Counted from the stretch's first letter, positions 26,976-35,722 are shown. The stretch is 64,000 nt of DNA from Cryobacterium roopkundense (GCF_014200405.1 NZ_JACHBQ010000001.1:3968001-4032000); one strand, 5' to 3'. A program made the numbers and translations. Notes: generated by a model from the sequence alone, not told the origin.

Positions 26976-29002
26976 TCCGCTACCTCCTGGTGGTGCTGGT
27001 CATGCTGGGTGTGGTCGTGGTCGTGGTCGTGGTCGTGCAGGGCGTGGTCCTGGCCCGGCGCGCAGTGCGCGGAGGGACTCGGAGCCACGTCGAGGGAGGG
27101 ATTACGGTCGAAGAAGCCCACCGGTTTAAGCCAGAAGGCGACGGTGTCGCTCGGCATGATCGGCCAGTCCTCAGGCCTGGTGATGTGGTGGATACCGAAG
27201 ACGTACCAGAGTACGAGGTCGGTATTGCGCACCGGGCGCTCGGCCTGAATCCACTCGGGCAGGCCGTGGTCGACACTGCTTTGGTTCACGAATTCGCCGC
27301 AGGGCCAGCGCTCCGATTCATCATTCGGTGTCACCCACACTGTGTGCCCGATCACCTGCGCGCGCTGGAATGCCGGGGCGGAGGGGTCGAAGAAAGACGG
27401 GATGGCCCCGCTCGGCACGAGCTTGTACGACACGGGGGTGCCGAGACCGTTGAGCGAGTTCTCGTTGACGACTTTCCAGGCGCGCTGGGTATTCCAGTCG
27501 AAGTCGTCGAACCCCTCCTGCTCGATCGGAGTGTTCACCTGGGTGAGGCCGAGTCCGTGTGGATTCTCCGTGCTGGTGGGCTGGATCTGGGTTTCGGAGC
27601 GGAAGACGGTGTTCTCGGTGCCGTCGATGTCGAGGTCCATCCGGGCCACGATGAAGTGCTGGTGGATGGGCGCGTACGTGCGCTTGTCCACGAGGGTACC
27701 GTTCGGATGCGGCTGGCCCTCGTCGATGTGGGTCACTACCATGATGCCGGTCGCGCGCACCTCGCACTCGATGTTGCCGTCTTCGTAGAACCGCCAGTAC
27801 ACGAGGTATTCGTAGTTTGCCACGGTGACGTGGAACGAGACGACGAGACGGCGCATCCGTCTCACCTCCACGTTGCCGTTGTGGTCGACGTGCTTCCAGA
27901 GCACCGCGTTGTCTTCCTCGTGCACGCAGAAGGCGTTGGGGATGTCATAGGGCTCGCCCGCGCTGTTGTGAAGCACCGCATCGATGTACTGCACCTCGCC
28001 GAGGCAGTCGCAGCCGAGCTCGAGGGACGTGGTCATGAAGCCGAGGCCCCACTCGCCGATGTCGAATGCGGTGCGGCGAAAATGGTCGACGCTGGGATCG
28101 CGGTACGGCACGACCATCTCCGAGAACGAGAGCCGGTTGGCAATGGGGCGTACGCGCTCGCCGCCGACCGCTGAACCGTCACGGTACCCCACGCGGTGCA
28201 GGGTCATACCCTCGCGATAGTTGAACCCGACCCGCATCGACCAGCCCTGCCACTGGATCAGGTGGCCGTCGATCGTGAAACCGGCCCCTTCGGGCTGCAC
28301 GATGTCGAGCGGCGTGCGTGGCGGGCGCACGCTCTGGGCCCTGATGCGCTCCGGCACGAGGTGGGGCACGTATTCGCCCATGATCTCGGGGGTGTCGACG
28401 GTGAAGGAGTCCTCGATTTCGAGCAGCTCCATGGTGTTGACGTCGAGCACGAGGTGCAGGCCGTTCACCGGGCCGGCGTAGGGGTTGGCTTCGGCGGAGG
28501 CGCGCACCCAGATGTCGCACCAGCCGAGGCGGTGGCCGCGGTACTGGTCGGGGATCACGGCGTCGCCGTAGGTCCAGGTGTCGATGAAGACGAGGTCGAG
28601 GTCTGTGATGCCGCGCTTGGCGAGGGCTGCGATCACGTCGGGATGCACGCGCAGGGCGGCATCCGCTTCGTCCCACTCGTCCACGGTGAAGTTGGCCTGC
28701 ACACCGGGCACGTGCGTGAACTCAAGCACCCGATCGTGCGTCAGCGACACGACCGACGTGTACGTGGCGTTCTCGGCCCGGTGCAGCACCACCAATCGGG
28801 CGAGCCGCTCCGGCACGGCGCCGTGCTGCTCGAAATCGGAGATGGCCTGTCGCGACGGCTCCACGAGTTCGATCGAGGCGAACCGCCACCCGGCTGCCAC
28901 GCCGTGTTCCCGAGCGAGGATTGCGCTCGCGCCGGAGAACTCCTCGGCGGTCAGGGGATCAAGCGGATGCATGCCGGTGGTGCGGGCGTGTGAAGGCGAC
29001 AC
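26972..29002 (-). CDS. copper-containing primary amine oxidase
   Basis: This protein of about 676 residues oxidises primary amines to aldehyde, NH3 and H2O2. The topaquinone site VANYEY (modified Tyr near residue 397), the catalytic-base region YRDPSVDHF.RTAFDIGEWG, the copper ligands of HQHF and a later His in FGIHHITRPEDWPIM are all in place. Two N-terminal N2/N3-type domains precede the catalytic barrel. The C-terminus ends in an unusual tail of alternating His and Asp (about 20 residues), likely to bind metal. No signal peptide is seen, so the enzyme is probably cytoplasmic. The GTG at 29002 has AGAGG upstream; starts at 29011, 29035 or the Met at 28972 are alternatives. It is the first gene of the operon with the UspA protein and permease. 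Confidence 0.93.
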   Translation of the reverse strand: MSPSHARTTGMHPLDPLTAEEFSGASAILAREHGVAAGWRFASIELVEPSRQAISDFEQHGAVPERLARLVVLHRAENATYTSVVSLTHDRVLEFTHVPGVQANFTVDEWDEADAALRVHPDVIAALAKRGITDLDLVFIDTWTYGDAVIPDQYRGHRLGWCDIWVRASAEANPYAGPVNGLHLVLDVNTMELLEIEDSFTVDTPEIMGEYVPHLVPERIRAQSVRPPRTPLDIVQPEGAGFTIDGHLIQWQGWSMRVGFNYREGMTLHRVGYRDGSAVGGERVRPIANRLSFSEMVVPYRDPSVDHFRRTAFDIGEWGLGFMTTSLELGCDCLGEVQYIDAVLHNSAGEPYDIPNAFCVHEEDNAVLWKHVDHNGNVEVRRMRRLVVSFHVTVANYEYLVYWRFYEDGNIECEVRATGIMVVTHIDEGQPHPNGTLVDKRTYAPIHQHFIVARMDLDIDGTENTVFRSETQIQPTSTENPHGLGLTQVNTPIEQEGFDDFDWNTQRAWKVVNENSLNGLGTPVSYKLVPSGAIPSFFDPSAPAFQRAQVIGHTVWVTPNDESERWPCGEFVNQSSVDHGLPEWIQAERPVRNTDLVLWYVFGIHHITRPEDWPIMPSDTVAFWLKPVGFFDRNPSLDVAPSPSAHCAPGQDHALHDHDHDHDHTQHDQHHQEVAE

Positions 29003-29107
29003 AGATCTCATCCTCTGCAGTGAGCGACGGAACAACGTGAGGACAGACTACGGCTATTTCGGCCCATTCGTCCCGTTTTTGCGCGCGCCGGGCCGCGAAA
29101 GCGGGTG

Positions 29108-30415
29108 TTACGTCGGTTGTAGCGATCCCAGCCGACGATTCGCCAACTCTCGCGAGGGGATCGGGCGGCGGGCGAGCCGCACGAGGGTGGTGACCGACCA
29201 GGCCAGCAGCGCGACGAGAAGGGTGTTTCGCAGGGTCAGCAGCACGAGCGCGAACGGGTCGCCATCGATGAGCGGCAGGTACAGCACCGGGAATATCAGG
29301 GTCGTCAGAACGGCGATTCCCATCACGACGTAGCCGGGTGTGCGCCACGCCCGCCAGCCCCGGGCCACGCCGACGGCGACGATCGGGGCGATCCACAGCA
29401 TGTACTGCGGCGATCCCACCTTGTTGAAGACGACGAAGGCGCTGACGAGGGCGAGCGCGCCGATCAGCAGGAGTTGTGCGGGGTCGGCGCGACGGTGATG
29501 TGCCAGAAGCATGAGCAGAAAAATGGCCGCGATCGCCGCGAACATGAGCGGCGTCATGACGGACGCCGCGGCATCCGCTCCCGGTCCGGTCACCTCACGC
29601 GTGGCGATCGCGTAGTTCTCATAGATGTGCGACCCCGGGTGCCCGAGGGCGGCGAGCCAGACCCACGGAGTTGTCACCGGAGCCTCGAGCTGCAAGGCCC
29701 GATCCGACTGCATGGTGACGAAGCCGGTCAGGTACCGCAGGCCGCCGAGCATCCACACGGATGCCACGATGCCCGCCGTGACACTTGCTCCCGTGACGAC
29801 GACGGTCGCGCGGTGCCTCGACGCGGCCACGACAGCCAGCATGACGGCGGCCGGCCACACCTTGATCCACGTCGCCACCGTGAGCAGCACGGTCGCCGCG
29901 ATCGGGTGACGCGCGAGCAACACGAGTCCCACGATCACGGTCGGGGCCGTGAGGCCCTCGAGCCGCAGCAGCCCAACGGGGCTGAGCACGAAACTCAGGC
30001 CGAGCCACCACCAGGCTGCGCGGTAGCCGCTGATCCGGCGCCCGAAGTCGGTGAGGGCGCAGACGGCGGCCGCATTCAACGCCACCGTCATCAGGAACCA
30101 CAGAAACTGGTACAGGTAGGGCCCGCCGATGCCGGCTAGCGCGATCGGCCACAGGGCTCCGATCGGGTAGACCCACTGCACGTCGATGCCCTGCCAGATT
30201 CCGGTGCTGAAACCGAGCTCGGCCCACGTTCGGTACAGGGGAAGGTCGCCGAGCACCTTGCCGGTGAGCATGGCCGGGAGCAGTGCCGCAAGAAAGGCGA
30301 CGTGCACTGCCGTGAAGCCGAGCACAAGCATTCGCGGGGTGCGAAGACGCAGCAGCCGATCGGCCGTGAGGGCCCTCTCGATGCGGCTGTCGAGCCGGTC
30401 TAATAGCAGGGACAC
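29108..30415 (-). CDS. GT87 (DUF2029)-like membrane glycosyltransferase
   Basis: This protein of about 435 residues has around 11 membrane helices. The charged loop after helix 1 (GKVLGDLPLYRTWAE) fits the Asp-containing first loop of polyprenol-phosphate-mannose-dependent transferases, and VNKVGSPQYMLWIAP-like text near residue 330 is typical of GT87/DUF2029 proteins. These enzymes add mannose or another sugar to lipoglycans in actinobacteria. GTG at 30415 is chosen because GAGGTGG lies 5 bases upstream; a longer frame to 30529 lacks a site. The exact acceptor is unknown. Confidence 0.75.
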   Translation of the reverse strand: MSLLLDRLDSRIERALTADRLLRLRTPRMLVLGFTAVHVAFLAALLPAMLTGKVLGDLPLYRTWAELGFSTGIWQGIDVQWVYPIGALWPIALAGIGGPYLYQFLWFLMTVALNAAAVCALTDFGRRISGYRAAWWWLGLSFVLSPVGLLRLEGLTAPTVIVGLVLLARHPIAATVLLTVATWIKVWPAAVMLAVVAASRHRATVVVTGASVTAGIVASVWMLGGLRYLTGFVTMQSDRALQLEAPVTTPWVWLAALGHPGSHIYENYAIATREVTGPGADAAASVMTPLMFAAIAAIFLLMLLAHHRRADPAQLLLIGALALVSAFVVFNKVGSPQYMLWIAPIVAVGVARGWRAWRTPGYVVMGIAVLTTLIFPVLYLPLIDGDPFALVLLTLRNTLLVALLAWSVTTLVRLARRPIPSRELANRRLGSLQPT

Positions 30416-30550
30416 GGTAACCACCTCGGCGCAGGCCGGGAATTCCCGGACGGACAGTGCCTGGAGCCTAGGACTCACCGGTGTCGCGCAGATGAACGGA
30501 TGCTGTATTCGGCTCGCAGGTGCCGACACGCTGCGCCGGCGTGGCCTGGC

Positions 30551-31123
30551 CTACTCGGGCGGGGTCTCGCCGTTCAGCATGGCGAGCTTCCAGCCGGCCG
30601 GGTGATGGTGCACGAGGTTGAGCGACGCGTTGGTGATGCTGCCGACCTGCCGTTCCAGCACCCGCTCGAGGCTCAAGCGGATGAGCGTGCCGTGGCTCAC
30701 CACGATGATGCGGGCACCCGGGTGCTCGTGCGCGAGCTGTTGGAGGGCATCGATGCCGCGCTCGGCGACATCCGATTCGGTTTCGGCGCCGTGGAACCCG
30801 CCAGGGAAGCGCAGCGCCTCGAGCTCCTCGCCGGCCTGCAGCCCCTCGGCCGGCCCGTAGTTGCGCTCGATCAAGCCGGGGATGCGGTGCCTCACCGTGA
30901 GGTCGAGGTCGGCGGCGATGAGGTCGGCGGTTTCGGCGGCGCGGGAGAGCGGGCTCGACACCACGAAGTCCCACTCGAAGGCGGAGAGCGGAGCCACGGC
31001 ATCCGTTGCTTGGCCCCGTCCCACATCGTTCAACGGAATGTCGGTGGCGCCCTGGATGCGAAGCGCCGCGTTCCAATCGGTCTGGCCGTGGCGGATGAGG
31101 GCGAAAGTGGTCGTGGAGGTCAC
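30551..31123 (-). CDS. histidine phosphatase family protein
   Basis: This 190-residue protein has the phosphoglycerate-mutase-like fold: the RHGQTDWN catalytic His at residues 12-19, the Arg in SSPLSRAAETA near 57, an active-site Glu in IERNYGPAEG near 86 and the second His in VVSHGTLIRL near 143. It removes phosphate from a small metabolite; the family does not predict the substrate. It starts at a GTG that abuts AGAGGA, unusually close spacing. An IS1380-type element ends only 14-19 bp upstream of this start, so the original promoter has been displaced, and expression may now depend on transcription coming out of the element. Confidence 0.9.
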   Translation of the reverse strand: MTSTTTFALIRHGQTDWNAALRIQGATDIPLNDVGRGQATDAVAPLSAFEWDFVVSSPLSRAAETADLIAADLDLTVRHRIPGLIERNYGPAEGLQAGEELEALRFPGGFHGAETESDVAERGIDALQQLAHEHPGARIIVVSHGTLIRLSLERVLERQVGSITNASLNLVHHHPAGWKLAMLNGETPPE

Positions 31124-31136
31124 TCCTCTATTGTGC

Positions 31137-31163
31137 CTTAGCCTGAATCCACCGGTTGGCCTC
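31137..31163 (+). repeat. left terminal inverted repeat of the IS1380 element
   Basis: This 27-base end starting CTTAGCCTGAATCCACCGGT matches the reverse complement of 32776-32802 with two mismatches. The outermost CTTAG/CTAAG may be part of the element or of symmetric target DNA. Confidence 0.85.
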
Positions 31164-32797
31164 TGATGAATTCTTGATTTGGGCGCGATCCTTTTTCGGG
31201 GTTTTGGGCTCGGTCGAGCTGTGGGCCTTGATGCCTGAGTGTTCCACTGGGGTTCCTGGTTGCGCCCGGTCGGGCTCGATGGTTAGGTGGCGGCGCGGCC
31301 GGGCGGGTTGCAAACGCTGGTGAACAGCGCCGACCAGCCTTCTTCCCAGGGCCAGCTTTCGGGCAGGTGCAATGTGACGCGTCGTGCCGACGTGGATACT
31401 CTGGCGGCGACGTTGATGAGTTTGCGGCGAACGGTCGCGGTGACGGCTTTTCCGAGGGCGGGATTGGCGAGGGTGCCGGCGGCGCGGGTGAGATTGAACG
31501 TGATGCAGGCCAGCACCAGCCAGGCGGCGTTGGCCGTGAATACGCCGGACGGGAAGTGCGCCATCGCCGACGCTTTCATGTCGGCGTTCAAATTTTCGAT
31601 GATCGCATGGTGGCGGTGGGTTTTGTCGGCGTCAACGGTGTTCAGGGTGCTGGTGGTGAAGAACGCGTGAAAGCGGAACAGGTCGAAAAGGGTGCCTTGC
31701 CCGGCGGCGACGGTCTTGTTCAGTTCCGGGATGCGGCGCACGACGAGGCGTCCAGGGATTTGTTCGCTCTTCTTCTTGGAGCCGAACGCGGTGAAGGGGA
31801 TTTCGGCGACTTCCGCGTCGGAGATCCACCGCCCGGTGGCGTCGTCGAAGATCGCATTGGTGTATTTGATCGGGGTCCACGCGGTATCGGGGATGGTGCT
31901 GATACCCGCTTTCACCAATGAATTCAGGCGTGCCGTGATCGAAACCATCGCCCCGGCACGGAGGGCAGCTTGGATGACGGCGCTGACGTAGTAGGCGCTG
32001 TCGGCTCGGAGGAGAAGCATTCCTTTTGCGGTTGGGCTGCGCAGTCGTTTCACGGTCGCGAGGGTGTCGGAGACGAATTTCTTTGCGCCGCGGGCGGAGT
32101 TGGTGGGGCCTTTGCGTAGCCGGGAGCTGACGATGATCGGAGCGGCCGATCCGGTGCTGACGATGGCGAGCAGGGCGTTGAGGCCGCGAACACCGGAGTA
32201 GCCAAACCCGGCGCCTTGCTTCTTATATCCGTGCACTTCCCTGATGGTGTCGTCAATATCGACCAGGGCGAGGTCGTCGATACCGGTCACGATCGGCGTG
32301 ACGGCGCCGAGGTTCTGCAGCCACCGGGACGCGGCGGCGTCGAGCTGGCGGACATGGCCAAAAGCGAACGCGCGCAGGAACGATCCCAGGGTCGAGGGCG
32401 CATAGGTTCCGGTGAACAATTTCCGGAGAGCGCCGTGCCGGAGCACGGCCATATCGTCGATGGAGTCGGCGCCGGTGAGCATTCCTGCGACCAGTGCCAG
32501 CGCTTTCAGGCCGGCATTCGCGCCGAAGTAACCGGGCAGTTTCACCCACTCATCGACCAGCGCGCCGAGGCCTGTTTTCTCGGCCAGAGCCATCGTGGGC
32601 ACCAGTCCGGCCGACGACACGAGATTGGGGTCGTCGAAGGATGCAGAAAAGGACCGGTGAGTGTGAGAAAGTTGCATCTACGAGATGCCTCCTTGATCGT
32701 TGAATAGTTTGTCTAAGTAACAACTATTTTAGCTGATCAGAGGGGTATTCTCGGTTTAACGCGCCGTCAGAATCTGAGGTCGACCGGTGGATTCAGG
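31142..32797 (-). mobile_element. IS1380-family insertion sequence
   Basis: A single transposase gene is bounded by long inverted ends that begin CCTGAATCCACCGGT (25 of 27 bases match between ends). The element is about 1.66 kb, normal for IS1380. I could not find a direct target duplication: flanks read TTAG on the left and CTAA on the right, which are inverted rather than direct. It is intact and inserted just upstream of the histidine phosphatase gene. Confidence 0.85.
31283..32677 (-). CDS. IS1380-family DDE transposase
   Basis: This 464-residue transposase is intact from end to end. It has the IS1380 plan: an N-terminal DNA-binding half, a first catalytic Asp in DLALVDIDDT near residue 135, a second in LLRADSAYY near 225, and the late Glu in HHAIIENLNADM near 363 within the Y/R-rich signature. 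It catalyses cut-and-paste movement of the element. Transcription runs towards the histidine phosphatase, so read-through could reach that gene. Confidence 0.93.
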   Translation of the reverse strand: MQLSHTHRSFSASFDDPNLVSSAGLVPTMALAEKTGLGALVDEWVKLPGYFGANAGLKALALVAGMLTGADSIDDMAVLRHGALRKLFTGTYAPSTLGSFLRAFAFGHVRQLDAAASRWLQNLGAVTPIVTGIDDLALVDIDDTIREVHGYKKQGAGFGYSGVRGLNALLAIVSTGSAAPIIVSSRLRKGPTNSARGAKKFVSDTLATVKRLRSPTAKGMLLLRADSAYYVSAVIQAALRAGAMVSITARLNSLVKAGISTIPDTAWTPIKYTNAIFDDATGRWISDAEVAEIPFTAFGSKKKSEQIPGRLVVRRIPELNKTVAAGQGTLFDLFRFHAFFTTSTLNTVDADKTHRHHAIIENLNADMKASAMAHFPSGVFTANAAWLVLACITFNLTRAAGTLANPALGKAVTATVRRKLINVAARVSTSARRVTLHLPESWPWEEGWSALFTSVCNPPGRAAT

Positions 32798-32802
32798 CTA
32801 AG
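32776..32802 (-). repeat. right terminal inverted repeat of the IS1380 element
   Basis: This is the partner of 31137-31163. It ends ATTCAGGCTAAG and lies 98 bases upstream of the transposase start, which also leaves room for its promoter. Confidence 0.85.
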
Positions 32803-32862
32803 CGTGTGGCCCAGCGTCAGCCAAGCGCAAGACAATAGGATTTATCAACCGGTGGGAGAAAC

Positions 32863-33090
32863 ATGTTGGCTGCAGTAATAGCTGGGACACTGGTCATTGC
32901 AGCGGGCATCGGATTGATTTGGAAGAGGGTTCGGGTTGCCCGCTTCTATCAGAATGCGATTCGGGCCTTTTGGGGGACGCTCGGTGACCTACCGGCACGC
33001 GCCATGACGCTGGGAACCGTCGGAATGGTGGGAATCCTGTTCACGCTCAGTGGCGCGGTAATTCTTGCCAGTGAACTCACACGTCAATGA
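32863..33090 (+). CDS. small two-helix membrane protein
   Basis: This 75-residue protein has one hydrophobic helix at the N-terminus (about 2-20), a basic linker with KRVRVARFYQ, and a second helix (about 49-70). A GGTGGGAG ribosome site precedes the ATG by 5 bases. No family is recognised. The next frame downstream encodes a protein of the same layout, so the two look like diverged tandem paralogues. It begins 65 bases after the IS end. Confidence 0.6.
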   Translation: MLAAVIAGTLVIAAGIGLIWKRVRVARFYQNAIRAFWGTLGDLPARAMTLGTVGMVGILFTLSGAVILASELTRQ

Positions 33091-33174
33091 CGGCTACGCC
33101 ATAGTGGGGTTGATCATTTCTTCGAAATACTGCTCTTTACTCTGGGCGCCGTTTCGGGCGTCTTCGGGATCGTC

Positions 33175-33372
33175 GTGCTTTTTCTTCGCAAGCGAGTCGT
33201 TGATTTGGTGAGCAGACGGTACGACCGAGTCAACGCGAATTATCGTGTCCAAGGCCAGGCGGAAATCGACCCGACGCGTATACCAAAGTTGAAATCAGTC
33301 ATATTCATCGGAGTGAGTTCCTGCCTCTTCGCAGTCCTCTGCTTCACCATTGCCTCGTCGACGGCCGAATGA
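33175..33372 (+). CDS. small membrane protein, start uncertain
   Basis: From GTG 33175 the frame gives 65 residues with a basic cytoplasmic segment (FLRKRVVDLVSRRYDR) and a C-terminal helix. The same frame is open back to the stop at 33090 and encodes a further hydrophobic helix (residues like ILLFTLGAVSGVFGIVV) but offers no ATG, GTG or TTG there. The protein therefore either uses a rare start, has lost its beginning, or was once joined to the preceding ORF by read-through of the TGA at 33088. Its layout, helix-basic-helix, mirrors that of 32863-33090. Confidence 0.4.
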   Translation: MLFLRKRVVDLVSRRYDRVNANYRVQGQAEIDPTRIPKLKSVIFIGVSSCLFAVLCFTIASSTAE

Positions 33373-33457
33373 GGTACATCGGTAGGAATCGCACTTTTGA
33401 GCCCACCTCGAAGTCTCAGCCCGGGGGCTCTGGGTAGATGGAATCCTGCTTGCCTGA

Positions 33458-33619
33458 ATGCAGTCGCTTTTGTTGTCGGTTGCCGGTGCGGTGGCCATCG
33501 CGATGGGCACCGGAATTACTGGGCAGAGGTTACGGATCGCTGAACTGGAGGAATGTCTCCACTCGAGGGGAAAGCCAGAGGATTCTCGGACATGCGCTGG
33601 AGGATCGGTGCAATCCTGA
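33458..33619 (+). CDS. possible 53-residue small membrane protein
   Basis: ATG 33458 opens a frame starting with a hydrophobic helix (LLLSVAGAVAIAMG) and a basic segment after it, the same start as the two small membrane proteins upstream. It then ends in TGA without a second helix. A neighbouring frame (33553-33726) continues as a basic peptide to the terminator, so a frameshift may have broken a longer gene. Support is weak. The rest of 33373-33720 holds nothing else that I can name. Confidence 0.25.
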   Translation: MQSLLLSVAGAVAIAMGTGITGQRLRIAELEECLHSRGKPEDSRTCAGGSVQS

Positions 33620-33720
33620 GGTGGTTTCTGCAGAAAGTGCCCAGTCGCCGCGCGGGTCGTCGAGGCCCATGGAGTTTTGCAATCAACCCACAGTGGGATT
33701 TCTCTAAAAATCCAAGCGAA

Positions 33721-33758
33721 CGATGAAGGGCCCCCGAGAAATCGGGGGCCCTTCATCG
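33721..33758. terminator. strong intrinsic terminator upstream of aceA
   Basis: A 17-bp perfect stem (33721-33737 with 33742-33758) closes a GAAA tetraloop and is followed by TTTAA. It isolates aceA from the small-protein region. Confidence 0.92.
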
Positions 33759-33888
33759 TTTAAGGAAAATTACTCGCTCGGGCAGCGTCGGTGATCGAGC
33801 CCGACCGTGCCCGGAGGGTACCAATGTCCTGTGCCCCGTACGAGGGTAATGCGTGTTATTTCGGGCTTGTTCTCACATATGCGCACTG

Positions 33889-33936
33889 GAATTCTTCTCA
33901 GAAGCAGAAGAAACGCGAAATTTCTGTGAAGAATTC
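33889..33936 (+). promoter_or_regulatory. wide inverted repeat upstream of aceA
   Basis: GAATTCTTC (33889-33897) and GAAGAATTC (33928-33936) are perfect inverted copies 30 bases apart in an AT-rich patch, 107 bases before the aceA start. It could be an operator pair or a structured leader for a gene that is normally controlled by carbon source. No RamB-type box was recognised. Confidence 0.45.
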
Positions 33937-34043
33937 TTGGGAACACGTGTTGCATCTGCGCCACTCTTTAGTTACAAGCCGACAGCGGTTCTCCGCTTCA
34001 GCAGTCCAGAGGTCAGTTCATCCAAAACGTCGAAGGAATACAC

Positions 34044-35660
34044 ATGACCGTCTATGAAGACGATACCCAAGCCATCGAAGCCTTGAAGAAGGTCTACGGC
34101 AGCAGCTGGGACGCAATCAACCCCGAGTCCGTTGCTCGTATGCGCGCTCAGAACCGCTTCAAGACGGGACTGGATATTGCCCAGTACACCGCCGACATTA
34201 TGCGCAAGGACATGGCGGAGTACGACGCCGACTCCTCCGTTTACACCCAGTCACTGGGTGTCTGGCACGGCTTCATCGGACAGCAGAAGCTGATCTCGAT
34301 CAAGAAGCACCTCAAGACCACGAACAAGCGCTACCTGTACCTGTCCGGCTGGATGATCGCAGCGCTGCGCAGCGAGTTCGGCCCGCTCCCCGACCAGTCC
34401 ATGCACGAGAAGACGTCGGTTCCCGCGCTCATCGCCGAGCTCTACACGTTCCTCCGCCAGGCCGACGCCCGCGAGCTCGACCTGATCTTTACGGAACTAG
34501 ACAGTGCCCGTTCCGCAGGGGACACGGCCAAGGTCGCCGCACTTCAGGCGCAGGTCGACAACTACGAGACCCACGTCGTGCCGATCATCGCCGACATCGA
34601 CGCCGGTTTCGGTAACCCCGAGGCCACGTACCTGCTCGCCAAGAAGATGATCGAGGCTGGCGCCTGCGCCATCCAGATCGAGAACCAGGTCTCGGACGAG
34701 AAGCAGTGTGGCCACCAGGACGGTAAGGTCACGGTTCCTCACGAGGACTTCATCGCCAAGCTCAACGCCGTGCGCTACGCGTTCCTCGAGGTCGGAATCG
34801 ACAACGGCGTGATCGTCTCGCGTACCGACTCGCTCGGTGCAGGCCTCACGCAGAAGATCGCGGTGACCTACCAGGCCGGCGACCTCGGCGACCAGTACAA
34901 CTCCTTCCTGGACTGCGAAGAGATCACCGAGGCCGAACTCGGCAACGGCGACCTGGTCATCAAGCGCGAAGGCAAGCTGCTCCGCCCGAAGCGCCTCGCC
35001 AGCAACCTGTTCCAGTTCCGTGCCGGTACCGGAGAGGCGCGCTGCGTACTCGACAGCATCACCTCACTCCAGAACGGTGCAGACCTGCTCTGGATCGAGA
35101 CCGAGAAGCCGCACATCGGCCAGATCGCCGCGATGATGAACCAGGTGCGCGAGGTTATTCCGAACGCCAAACTCGTCTACAACAACAGCCCGTCGTTCAA
35201 CTGGACCCTCAACTTCCGCCAGCAGGCCTACGACACGCTGGTCGAAGAGGGCAAGGACGTGTCGGCTTACGACCGCGCCAAGCTCATGAGCGTTGTCTAC
35301 GACGACACCCAGCTCGCCCAGGACGCCGACGAGAAGATCCGCACCTTCCAGCGCGACAGCTCGAAAGAGGCTGGCATCTTCCACCACCTCATCACGCTGC
35401 CGACGTACCACACGGCCGCACTCTCGACCGATGACCTGGCCAAGGGCTACTTCGCCGACCAGGGCATGCTCGCCTACGTCAAGGGCGTGCAGCGCCGCGA
35501 AATCCGCGAGGGAATCGCCACGGTCAAGCACCAGAACATGTCCGGCTCCGACCTGGGTGACAACCACAAGGAGTACTTCGCCGGCGAAGCCGCGCTGAAG
35601 GCCGGCGGCGCGAACAACACGATGAACCAGTTCGAAGAGCCGACGTTGGTTAGCCACTAA
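34044..35660 (+). CDS. aceA: isocitrate lyase
   Basis: This 538-residue enzyme of the glyoxylate shunt splits isocitrate into glyoxylate and succinate. The catalytic loop is KQCGH (near residue 218; Cys and His present) with Gln at the second position, as in the longer (about 530-residue) isocitrate lyases of pseudomonads and some actinobacteria, rather than the KKCGH of the shorter form. Other landmarks are the Mg-binding IADIDAGFGNPEAT near 178, VSRTDSLGA near 254 and NNSPSFNWTLNF near 376. Malate synthase is not adjacent. The gene is isolated between two strong terminators and has an inverted repeat upstream, so it is probably regulated alone. Confidence 0.97.
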   Translation: MTVYEDDTQAIEALKKVYGSSWDAINPESVARMRAQNRFKTGLDIAQYTADIMRKDMAEYDADSSVYTQSLGVWHGFIGQQKLISIKKHLKTTNKRYLYLSGWMIAALRSEFGPLPDQSMHEKTSVPALIAELYTFLRQADARELDLIFTELDSARSAGDTAKVAALQAQVDNYETHVVPIIADIDAGFGNPEATYLLAKKMIEAGACAIQIENQVSDEKQCGHQDGKVTVPHEDFIAKLNAVRYAFLEVGIDNGVIVSRTDSLGAGLTQKIAVTYQAGDLGDQYNSFLDCEEITEAELGNGDLVIKREGKLLRPKRLASNLFQFRAGTGEARCVLDSITSLQNGADLLWIETEKPHIGQIAAMMNQVREVIPNAKLVYNNSPSFNWTLNFRQQAYDTLVEEGKDVSAYDRAKLMSVVYDDTQLAQDADEKIRTFQRDSSKEAGIFHHLITLPTYHTAALSTDDLAKGYFADQGMLAYVKGVQRREIREGIATVKHQNMSGSDLGDNHKEYFAGEAALKAGGANNTMNQFEEPTLVSH

Positions 35661-35682
35661 CGCAGCAGCTTGAGCTAGAACG

Positions 35683-35716
35683 GAAGAAGCCCCAGTCATA
35701 TGACTGGGGCTTCTTC
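35683..35716. terminator. bidirectional terminator after aceA
   Basis: A perfect 34-base palindrome, GAAGAAGCCCC at one end and its complement at the other with CATATG in the centre, lies 22 bases after the aceA stop and 6 bases before the stop of the convergent small gene. Its A-rich and T-rich outer steps serve both directions. Confidence 0.93.
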
Positions 35717-35722
35717 GTGCGC

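Noticed and set aside
31137..32802. CTTAG/CTAAG as target duplication of the IS1380 element
   Set aside because: The two are inverted, not direct, copies, so they extend the terminal symmetry rather than show a duplication.
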